Shown: piece by piece, positions 25,645 through 31,705 of the stretch
Layout of the letters: the number at the start of each line of letters is the position of its first letter
Position numbering within the stretch: position 1 is the first letter of the stretch
Assembly (NCBI GenBank): GCA_012837615.1
Contig: DUQX01000071.1
Span: 1-32,340, forward strand
DNA: 32,340 bases
From: Bacillota bacterium
Lineage (GTDB): Bacteria; Bacillota; Dethiobacteria; DTU022; UBA8154
Direction of reading: 5' to 3'
Translations under genes and position numbers: made by a program
Notes under the pieces: generated by a model
Databases searched by the model: none
What the model saw: only the letters and a program-made list of their open reading frames with translations
Told to the model about the DNA's origin: nothing

Positions 25645-27696
25645 TTAACCAAGCTTGACAATACGGCAGGCATTGCCTCTCATTGTAATATAACCCGAAA
25701 CTTCGTCTCTCACCCTGGTATCCAGCAGTAAATTACAGTTGGCCGACGCCCAGCCGTGGGGAACAGATACCACGCCAGGCAGTATGTCATCGGTGACCTT
25801 GGCTTTAATTTTGATCCTGCCGCGCGGGGTTTGTATGCCAATCATCTCACCATCGATGATATCATATTTCTTGGCGGTAACAGGGTTTATTTCCGCTTCC
25901 GCTTCCGGATTTAACACCCTCAAGGCCGGCACATCGCGCATCTGGGCACCGATCCACTCCTCCCGCCTGGCCCCGGTGAGCAGCGTCTCCGGATATTGCT
26001 CGGAGAAGATGGGATCAGCCGCCTTGCTCTGCTGCGGCTCCACATGGACCGGCAGGCCCGAATGCCCCAGTTCTTCCATTCTGGCAGAATAAATTTCTAT
26101 TTTTTTGCTGTCGGTGGCAAAACCTATCTTTTCATAGATATTGTATTCCTTCTCTGCAAAATACAGTCCGGCGGGATGCTCTTTTAGTTGCTGTATAGTA
26201 ACACCTGTCGTGGAGAAAAAGTGCTCTACCACTTCTTCATCCGTCTTCCAGGGGAAGTATTCGCCCAGGCCAACCCTGTGCCCCAGATTGCTCCAGATTT
26301 TCCAAATTGGCATGCTCTCATGTAGCGGATCGATAACCTTTTTGCGCAACAGGATATAGGGGACACCGTAAGAGATGGCGTAGGGGAAACCTCCGATACC
26401 GGTCTCTTCCAGGGAAGTGCAGGCAGGAAGAGCATAGTCAGCCAACTGCGAAGTTTCGGTCATGAACGGGTCTATACTGACAAATAGCTCCAGATTTTTA
26501 ATCGCTTCTAAAAAGCGGTTGGTATCGGGGAATGTTAACGCCGGATTGCTGCCGGAGCTGAAAAGCGCTTTAATCGGATACGGTTTCTCCGAGATGATGG
26601 TCTCCGTCATCATGGAGGCGGAACCGTAAGGAGGAGTGCGTTTGCCGAACTGGTGGAAAACAGGGTACTCATCGTATCCCAGGTTCTTTTCCTCTACCGG
26701 CACACGCAGGTCAGCAAAGCGGGGTTGCGGACAGGTGACCCATCCACCCGGGGTATCAACATTGCCAGTAATGGACATCAAGACGCCAAAAGCCCTTTCC
26801 GTCTGGAGGCCGTTGGCATACTGGTTCAGGTGGCCGACGCCTTCCACGATACAGGATCTTTCAGTATTCGCAAAAATTCGTGCAAAACGCCTTACTTCTG
26901 AGGCTGGGACACCGGTGACCTCTTCAGCTTTTTCCGGCGTGTATGCCTTAACATGCTCCACCAGCCTGTCAAAACCTGTGGTCCATTTGTCTACAAATTC
27001 CTTGTCCCACAGCTCTTCCGCGATGATGACGTTCATCATGGCCAGCGCCAAGAAAGCGTCGGTACCGGGACGGATCGGCTGGTAAATACCTTCCTTGGCC
27101 AGCGGAATTCGTCTTGGATCAATAACAATTAGCTTGGCTCCGGCCTGAACCCTCTCGCGTATTATGTTCCCCTGCGGGAAGTAACTTGCATCCGGATTAT
27201 GCCCCCAGAGAATAATGCAATCTGCATTCCGCGGCTCTTCCACCGGATAGCGCCCAAAGGTAATCTGACGGGCCAGAATGCGTGTGCGGAAACAAATACC
27301 TTCCGGGTTGAAGAAATTCTGGGAGCCAAAAGCTTTGGCGAAACGCTGGTTAAAGGCTGCCATCTCAAAATGTTCGACACCAACCGAGCCTGTCCAGGTA
27401 GCCAGGGTGCGGGCGCCGTACTTTTCTCTTAACTCCAGCAATTTGGCACCTATTTCGTCAAAAGCCTGGTCCCAGGAAATTCGCTGGAAACGCCCGTTCA
27501 CTTTCTTCATTGGGTACTTTAAGCGGGCTGGTGAATAAATCAGCTCCACCAGGTGTTTGCCTTTCTCGCAAAGCTCACCTTTGTTCAACCAGTTCTCCTT
27601 CGTACCTTCTACCTTAACAAGTCTGCCGTTTTCCACATAAGCGTCAATGCCGCAGCTATTAATGCATAAACCACAATCAGTCTTAATAATTTCCAT
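25645..27696 (-). CDS. Molybdopterin/tungstopterin oxidoreductase, DMSO reductase family
   Basis: The 683-aa protein has a [4Fe-4S] site (Cys8, Cys11, Cys15, Cys43), followed by Lys46 as in many members. The core includes RISWDQAFDEIGAKL, SITGNVDTPGG and the C-terminal dinucleotide-binding domain (INPVTAKKYDIIDGEM). In NPEGICFRTR, Cys135 is a plausible Mo/W ligand. No twin-arginine leader is seen, so it is probably cytoplasmic. No Fe-S or membrane partner subunit lies next to it. It resembles several orphan paralogues (formate dehydrogenase-, thiosulfate reductase- and acetylene hydratase-like); the substrate cannot be assigned. Start ATG with GGAGG at 7 nt. It has a strong promoter with a palindrome over the start site. 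Confidence 0.9.
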   Translation of the reverse strand: MEIIKTDCGLCINSCGIDAYVENGRLVKVEGTKENWLNKGELCEKGKHLVELIYSPARLKYPMKKVNGRFQRISWDQAFDEIGAKLLELREKYGARTLATWTGSVGVEHFEMAAFNQRFAKAFGSQNFFNPEGICFRTRILARQITFGRYPVEEPRNADCIILWGHNPDASYFPQGNIIRERVQAGAKLIVIDPRRIPLAKEGIYQPIRPGTDAFLALAMMNVIIAEELWDKEFVDKWTTGFDRLVEHVKAYTPEKAEEVTGVPASEVRRFARIFANTERSCIVEGVGHLNQYANGLQTERAFGVLMSITGNVDTPGGWVTCPQPRFADLRVPVEEKNLGYDEYPVFHQFGKRTPPYGSASMMTETIISEKPYPIKALFSSGSNPALTFPDTNRFLEAIKNLELFVSIDPFMTETSQLADYALPACTSLEETGIGGFPYAISYGVPYILLRKKVIDPLHESMPIWKIWSNLGHRVGLGEYFPWKTDEEVVEHFFSTTGVTIQQLKEHPAGLYFAEKEYNIYEKIGFATDSKKIEIYSARMEELGHSGLPVHVEPQQSKAADPIFSEQYPETLLTGARREEWIGAQMRDVPALRVLNPEAEAEINPVTAKKYDIIDGEMIGIQTPRGRIKIKAKVTDDILPGVVSVPHGWASANCNLLLDTRVRDEVSGYITMRGNACRIVKLG

Positions 27697-27894
27697 CGTT
27701 AAACCTCCTAATAAATTTCCAGTTACCTAACTTGACATCATACGCTGCTCTAACCTTTAAAGTTTACAATGTGCAAGCGATCCGTATCCCATCAATACTT
27801 TTACCAAATTATCTCCAAACGCCAAAAATATGTAACTCATTAATAATTCCTACAAATTTACCTAAACACCCCCGTTCGTTATGCACCCTCAGAC

Positions 27895-27918
27895 ATTTGT
27901 GCCATATTTGACATAATG
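27895..27918 (-). promoter_or_regulatory. CATTATG-class operator over the oxidoreductase start site
   Basis: The minus strand reads CATTATG-T-CAAATATG-G-CACAAAT. It shares the left half and centre of the perfect palindrome at 31611-31658, with 17 of the first 19 core bases identical. It starts immediately downstream of the -10, where a bound protein would block transcription. Confidence 0.65.
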
Positions 27919-27947
27919 AGTATAATATAAAAAACTTTCAAAGTCAA
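27919..27947 (-). promoter_or_regulatory. Promoter of the orphan oxidoreductase
   Basis: On the minus strand, TTGACT (27942-27947) and TATACT (27919-27924) are separated by 17 nt. Each matches five of six consensus bases. Confidence 0.8.
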
Positions 27948-28087
27948 GACCATAGGTATTGTAGGGAATTTTCTTGAAATTATAGGCGCAAAAACATCGC
28001 ATTTTAACACATGTGTTTTATCTTATTTGGAACTACATGCATAGAACTAATGTTAGAACTAGAGCTACATCCACGGGGCCAAAGAAA

Positions 28088-28459
28088 CTAGAACCCATGG
28101 AAAAAGTCAAAAAAAACACTGTCTGTCACAGTGATTACATCCTTTTTATATTGTTTGTAAATTTTTAGCAGTTTCTTTCCCTTGGAAGTTAGTTCGGCAC
28201 CACTTTTTCGCCCCCCAGCCTGCCTTTGAACCAGTTTTAAACCTAGCCTTTCTTCCGTAGCCTTGATCTTACCCCAGGCCGCTCTGTAGGACATGTTTAA
28301 TTTTTCCGCCGCCTGCTTGATGGATCCCGTTTCCTCAATAGCCTGAAACAGAGCCACGCGCCCGCCGCCGAAGACAACGGCACCGTCCACTTCGAGCCAC
28401 AATTTTATTTTTGGCTGTATCTTTTTAAGAATATCTTCGTTTTCTTTTTCATTCGGCAT
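28088..28459 (-). CDS. ModE-type winged-helix DNA-binding protein without a Mop domain
   Basis: The 123-aa protein aligns with the N-terminal DNA-binding domain of ModE: GRVALFQAIEETGSIKQAAEKLNMSYRAAWGKIKATEERLG, then the wing QRQAGGRKSGAELTSKGKKLL. The molybdate-binding C-terminal di-Mop region of E. coli ModE is absent. The ORF track starts at 28516, but that part encodes the -10 hexamer TATACT of its own promoter, so translation must begin further in. ATG 28459 (MPNEKENED) is the best choice, though the SD is weak. It is flanked by the FmdE-like gene and the orphan oxidoreductase. It is the leading candidate for binding the repeated operators here (inference). Confidence 0.85.
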   Translation of the reverse strand: MPNEKENEDILKKIQPKIKLWLEVDGAVVFGGGRVALFQAIEETGSIKQAAEKLNMSYRAAWGKIKATEERLGLKLVQRQAGGRKSGAELTSKGKKLLKIYKQYKKDVITVTDSVFFDFFHGF

Positions 28460-28501
28460 ATTTCGCTCAACTCGCTCTTTAGCTTTTCTATCTTTAATGT
28501 A

Positions 28502-28530
28502 AGTATAGCGAAGCAACCTTGGAGTGTCAA
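28502..28530 (-). promoter_or_regulatory. Promoter of the ModE-like gene
   Basis: On the minus strand, TTGACA (28525-28530) and TATACT (28502-28507) are separated by 17 nt, nearly perfect. It lies inside the annotated ORF, which argues against the longer start. The 12-bp inverted repeat at 28529-28569 abuts its -35. Confidence 0.85.
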
Positions 28531-28569
28531 TGTTGCAGGATGCCTCTTGCTTGCACGTCCTGCAACATT
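28529..28569. repeat. 12-bp inverted repeat between the FmdE-like and ModE-like genes
   Basis: AATGTTGCAGGA and TCCTGCAACATT are perfect arms around a 17-nt loop. There is no T-run, so it is not a classic terminator. It touches the -35 of the ModE-like gene promoter and may be an operator or an mRNA-stabilising hairpin for the upstream gene. Confidence 0.6.
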
Positions 28570-28602
28570 CCCCTTACGACTTACATTCCCCTTACGACTT
28601 AC
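28565..28602. repeat. 18-bp tandem duplication at the end of the FmdE-like gene
   Basis: ACATTCCCCTTACGACTT occurs twice in tandem. The copy nearer the gene contains the last codons (Cys-Lys-Ser-stop); the second is outside. It duplicates the stop-codon region without changing the protein. Confidence 0.7.
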
Positions 28603-29185
28603 AAGCCGGGCATATTACCCTGCCCCCATCAAGGCTTGCCCAGGGCTCCATAAAGGCCTCACCACATTCCGCACATGAAACAAAGGGAAACAAACGAGGT
28701 TTTCCGGGAATTTTTATTTTTATCTGTTGGACATCCAGTAATTTATTATCTTTCAATTCCATTAATTCCAAACCGCGTTTACCGCGAATATCAATCCACT
28801 GCTGTTTTTCTTTTTCTGTAGCAGTCCCCACCTTTACTTTACGATGAAGAAGCAGAGGCTCATTGGAGGCCCAAAGGGGTACTTTTAGGAGAATGCGTAT
28901 TCCTTCACCGGTTCTTTTTTCCACCCAGCTAAAAGCAAATTTACCGCGATTATATATTATTAATCCATCATTACCCAGCGTGCACCCGGTAATATATTGA
29001 ACCCCGTCGATCCCGCAAACATCATTCTCACAAACCGCTATGTGGGTTTCTCCCAGCTTTCTTAATGCTTTGTCCAGCGTTGCCATTGCCAAAACACTTG
29101 CCCTGAATCCAACTGCTATACCGGGACAGATGTGCCCGTGAAAATCAACCGTTTCTTGCCATAATTCTTCATGTCGAATGGACAT
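28592..29185 (-). CDS. FmdE-family protein with C-terminal zinc ribbon
   Basis: The 197-aa protein matches the FmdE family, named after a subunit of tungsten formylmethanofuran dehydrogenase and widely found beside Mo/W genes. The N-terminal half has DFHGHICPGIAVGFRAS with the conserved His and Cys, and ENDVCGIDGVQYITGCTLGN. The C-terminal half ends in a zinc ribbon (CAECGEAF, then CPAC). The family role may be in metal or cofactor delivery; it is not proven. The ORF extends to 29227, but GGAGG is 6 nt before ATG 29185 (MSIRHEELWQE), so I use that. modD is upstream and the ModE-like gene downstream. Confidence 0.9.
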   Translation of the reverse strand: MSIRHEELWQETVDFHGHICPGIAVGFRASVLAMATLDKALRKLGETHIAVCENDVCGIDGVQYITGCTLGNDGLIIYNRGKFAFSWVEKRTGEGIRILLKVPLWASNEPLLLHRKVKVGTATEKEKQQWIDIRGKRGLELMELKDNKLLDVQQIKIKIPGKPRLFPFVSCAECGEAFMEPWASLDGGRVICPACKS

Positions 29186-29324
29186 TTCTAACCTCCTAAA
29201 ATATTTATAAATCAAAGAGTCTTTCATCTTCCGGATCGATTATGTTTTTGTCCCTTTATTATGCTTTTATAACTTTCATTGCGACTATAAAATACCAATT
29301 CTTCTTTAATCTTACTTTCAGTTA

Positions 29325-30176
29325 TTACGCTTTTGGATCTTTCATTGTGACACCGATGTTTACAGGCCGGCCAAAATACATTGAAGTAGAGACAATTGCA
29401 TCTACCCCCGTTGCCGCATATTGTTCAACATTATCTTCGTTTATACCACCGGCGGCAATACACAGAATTTGTGGAAAATCTTTTTTAATTACCTTCACCA
29501 GATCCACCAATTTTTCGGGAGGCAATTTGTCAAACTGCAACCCATCAACACCTGCCTTGCACAAAGGTATAGCCTCCTCCGGCTGCTCAATTTCAACGAC
29601 CACCTTTTTTTCGCAACTTTTTATTTTTAACTGCTCTATTATAGCAGCAGGTTTATCCCATGAGCTATCAAAAACCCGGTGCTGTTTAAAAATAAGTATC
29701 GATTCCGACAAGCCAAGCCGGTGCGGGAGCCCTCTGCCGCACAAAACAGCTTTTATGGAAAGCTCTTTTGTTCCCGGAAAGACTTTTCTAGTTGACAATA
29801 TAGACACTTTTTCGTTTACCTTCCTCGCTTTTTCCACCAGCCTGTGAGTGCGGGAGGCTATACCGCTGGCGTATTCCAGGATATTTTGAGAAGTTTTCCA
29901 GAGCAAATGCAACACCCCGGCTTTGCCGGCAACTTTCATAAAAATCTCTCCGGGGCTAATTTTTGAGCCGGAGGGGAGATACTCAAGCACCTCCCCTCCC
30001 TTCAGCACGGTTAATCTAGCCACTTCCTCGGTTCCGCATAGAACAGCTTCGTCTCTGCTGAAAAAATGCATTTCGCCATCCTTTTCAACGATATCTAGCA
30101 GATATGTTGTCAGATCCATATAGGGTATATCTTCTTTAAGCCATCTTTCCAGAGCTTCATCTGTGATATTTACCAT
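29325..30176 (-). CDS. modD: ModD, quinolinate phosphoribosyltransferase-like Mo-cluster protein
   Basis: ModD proteins resemble nicotinate-nucleotide pyrophosphorylase (NadC) but are encoded with molybdate transport genes; their biochemical function is unknown. The 283-aa product begins MVNITDEALERWLKEDIPYMDLTT and carries QPRTase-like segments: ASGIASRTHRLVEKAR, STRKVFPGTK, HRLGLSESILIFK, EIEQPEEA, and the C-terminal barrel segment AAGGINEDNVEQYAATGVDAIV. The ATG follows GAGGAGG with good spacing. A ModE-like site overlaps its -10, and no modABC transporter is adjacent. The genes downstream on the same strand are FmdE-like and ModE-like. The Mo context distinguishes it from NadC. Confidence 0.9.
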   Translation of the reverse strand: MVNITDEALERWLKEDIPYMDLTTYLLDIVEKDGEMHFFSRDEAVLCGTEEVARLTVLKGGEVLEYLPSGSKISPGEIFMKVAGKAGVLHLLWKTSQNILEYASGIASRTHRLVEKARKVNEKVSILSTRKVFPGTKELSIKAVLCGRGLPHRLGLSESILIFKQHRVFDSSWDKPAAIIEQLKIKSCEKKVVVEIEQPEEAIPLCKAGVDGLQFDKLPPEKLVDLVKVIKKDFPQILCIAAGGINEDNVEQYAATGVDAIVSTSMYFGRPVNIGVTMKDPKA

Positions 30177-30238
30177 GGAAACCTCCTCGTAGTTTGATAA
30201 TTAATGGTGCGGAATAGCCGGAATAGATCTGAACGAAG

Positions 30239-30262
30239 CATTATATTTAAATAAACATAGCG
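30239..30262 (-). promoter_or_regulatory. ModE-like operator upstream of modD
   Basis: The minus strand reads CGCTATG-N10-TATAATG. The left half is identical to the site at 24203 and the spacing is the same; the right half is five of seven. A perfect TATAAT -10 hexamer forms its right end, though no good -35 is visible. Confidence 0.6.
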
Positions 30263-30324
30263 ATATTTAAAAAAAATGGCTACCATTAATAAATATATTT
30301 ATTAAAATTATCTTGTAAGATCAT

Positions 30325-31080
30325 TCAGGAAAAATATGTGCTCGATTCTAAGAGGTTGCTTACCAGAAGCTTTAACGTTTCCTGGAGTACCCCTCTTCTC
30401 TTGGATAAAAATAATAGTTCCCTTAGGATTTCCTGTTTTACCAGCTCTTTGTCCAGTCCAAGCTCACTGCTAAATATCTGGAACAATTCCCCGATCATGG
30501 CTATTTTCCACGGTGAAAAAGGGGGCGAATAGGTAAGCCCAAAAGCACAAAGGCTTCCGATATCCTCCTCCATCCTCCCCTCCCGGCATTCTTCAAAATC
30601 GATCCCGTAGATCCTCTCCCTGATAATAAAATTCCTAAAATTTACATCCCCCATAATTAACTGCCTTCCGGCAATTGCCTTCGACATAGCATAAAAATCC
30701 TTAAACCAGCAGCAAAGGCTGTAAATACTTTGATAAGTAGGCCCCTTTAGCGAACTGTTTTCAGAACCGCTGACGCTCTCCTGCCAAAAAAAATAATCAA
30801 TAAATAATGGGCCTTCCAGATATTCCAGTAAAATGTAATTTCCACCTACTCCGTACACCCTGGGAACGGGAGCCCCTTTTTCTTTTAATAAGGAGAGCAT
30901 TTTAACTTCCTTAGGCATTCTATCGGGACGAGAGTATTCCTTATACACCAAATATTTTTGGTTTTGATCCAGGCTATTCGTTTTAACCAAAAAGACATTG
31001 TTCTTTCTGCTGGTAAATTTCTTTTCCACAGAAAAACAATATAGATCTTTGTTATTTATTTGTGTAAGGTTATCTAACAC
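30325..31080 (-). CDS. APH-like kinase-fold protein of unknown function
   Basis: The 251-aa protein has a small protein-kinase-like fold. A possible ATP-binding lysine lies in KYLVYKEYSRP. The hinge-like ILLEYLEGPLF follows. The catalytic loop is MGDVNFRNFIIRE (compare HGDxxxxN of aminoglycoside phosphotransferases), and the metal-binding segment is YGIDFEECREG. The substrate is unknown; resistance is not implied. The start is GTG with TAGGAG at 7 nt; no better start is seen. It is preceded by a leader of about 545 nt with a CATTATG-class operator at its promoter and a Moco-riboswitch-like element. modD, with its own promoter, follows. Its location suggests a link to Mo/W cofactor or transport biology (inference). 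Confidence 0.75.
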   Translation of the reverse strand: MLDNLTQINNKDLYCFSVEKKFTSRKNNVFLVKTNSLDQNQKYLVYKEYSRPDRMPKEVKMLSLLKEKGAPVPRVYGVGGNYILLEYLEGPLFIDYFFWQESVSGSENSSLKGPTYQSIYSLCCWFKDFYAMSKAIAGRQLIMGDVNFRNFIIRERIYGIDFEECREGRMEEDIGSLCAFGLTYSPPFSPWKIAMIGELFQIFSSELGLDKELVKQEILRELLFLSKRRGVLQETLKLLVSNLLESSTYFS

Positions 31081-31189
31081 AAAATCACTCCTAAAAGGAA
31101 AATGACTTGTCCGGGTTTAAGTTTCTTATAATTTTAAGCGGTAAGATAATCAAAGCTTTACATGCTTATATATTAATAACAGCAAATAA

Positions 31190-31316
31190 CCAAAAAAAAG
31201 AAGTTTTGGCGGAGAAGGGCTATCATACAAACACTTCAAGGATAAGCCACCTCCACCGCCGAAACATATTAGGAGGTTAAGCTGTTAGCGTTGCCAATGT
31301 TAATAGGGAGTATTCA
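31190..31316 (-). ncRNA. Structured leader, candidate Moco-type riboswitch
   Basis: On the minus strand the element contains ATACTCCC, TTGGCAACGC and ACCTCCT. A long hairpin follows: GGCGGTGGAGG pairs with CCTTCTCCGCC, extended by GGCT-ATC/GAT-AGCC. Then comes AAAACTTCTTTTTTTT (T-run at 31192-31199). The order ACUCC, GGCAACG, CCUCC, GGCGG-hairpin is what I recall of the Moco RNA motif, and the setting in a Mo cluster fits. The assignment is from memory of the motif and not a computed match. It could alternatively be only a terminator-bearing leader. Confidence 0.5.
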
Positions 31317-31482
31317 ACAAATCTTCTGCAATCATTCACCTCCCAGGTTAAATTAAATTATTGCTCTAAATTAGAGTCATTATACATCTTCAAAATCATT
31401 GCGCACCATCTATGCATCATCAGGATCATTATGCATCTATATACATATCGTAAAGACATTGAATCATTTCGAGTCATCAAAG

Positions 31483-31502
31483 CCCGGGGCCCGGGGCCCG
31501 GG
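31483..31502. repeat. GGGGCCC tandem block
   Basis: CCC(GGGGCCC)2GGG is a 20-bp pure G/C tract in an otherwise A/T-rich leader. It could form stable hairpins in the RNA. Confidence 0.6.
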
Positions 31503-31610
31503 AATGCCCTGGAATTTACCACCTCAGTAATATTAGCAATATTATAAAAGCTCAACCCGACAACTTCACAGGTCAACAATCAACATCTCATTAACAATTT
31601 GTAATAGGCT

Positions 31611-31658
31611 ATATGTTAATATCATTATGCCAAATTTGTCATAATGATATTAACATAT
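31611..31658 (-). promoter_or_regulatory. Perfect 19-bp-arm palindrome (CATTATG-class operator)
   Basis: ATATGTTAATATCATTATG is repeated exactly as its inverted complement after a 10-nt centre (CCAAATTTGT). The core CATTATG-n-CAAATTTG-n-CATAATG is shared with the site at 27895-27918. It overlaps the -10 of the promoter at 31647-31675 and extends over the predicted start site. Confidence 0.8.
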
Positions 31659-31675
31659 CCTGTAACAGCTGTCAA
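31647..31675 (-). promoter_or_regulatory. Promoter of the kinase-gene leader
   Basis: On the minus strand, TTGACA (31670-31675, perfect) and TAATAT (31647-31652) are separated by 17 nt. It lies just after the EcfT gene and reads into the kinase leader. Confidence 0.7.
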
Positions 31676-31705
31676 GGTTTCTGGTCAATTTTTTTTTTGG
31701 TTAAT

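Larger units (their letters stand above)
27697..28087. other. Leader and promoter gap upstream of the orphan oxidoreductase
   Basis: About 390 bp hold the promoter (27919-27947), the CATTATG-type operator (27895-27918) and a transcribed leader of roughly 200 nt. I found no known riboswitch in the leader and no ORF with a ribosome site. Confidence 0.55.
31081..31705. other. 625-bp regulatory gap between the EcfT gene and the kinase gene
   Basis: It contains the promoter/operator at 31611-31675, the GC block at 31483-31502 and the structured element at 31190-31316. The minus-strand ORF 31358-31579 starts with TTG without a ribosome site and has no family features, so it is not called. Confidence 0.6.

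Noticed and set aside
30286-30305. 20-bp AT palindrome TTAATAAATATATTTATTAA as an operator
   Set aside because: It is pure A/T in an A/T-rich gap and matches neither operator class. Chance is plausible.
31358-31579. 73-aa minus-strand ORF in the kinase leader
   Set aside because: It starts at TTG without a ribosome site, runs through the GC repeat block and shows no family features. It is better explained as leader RNA.
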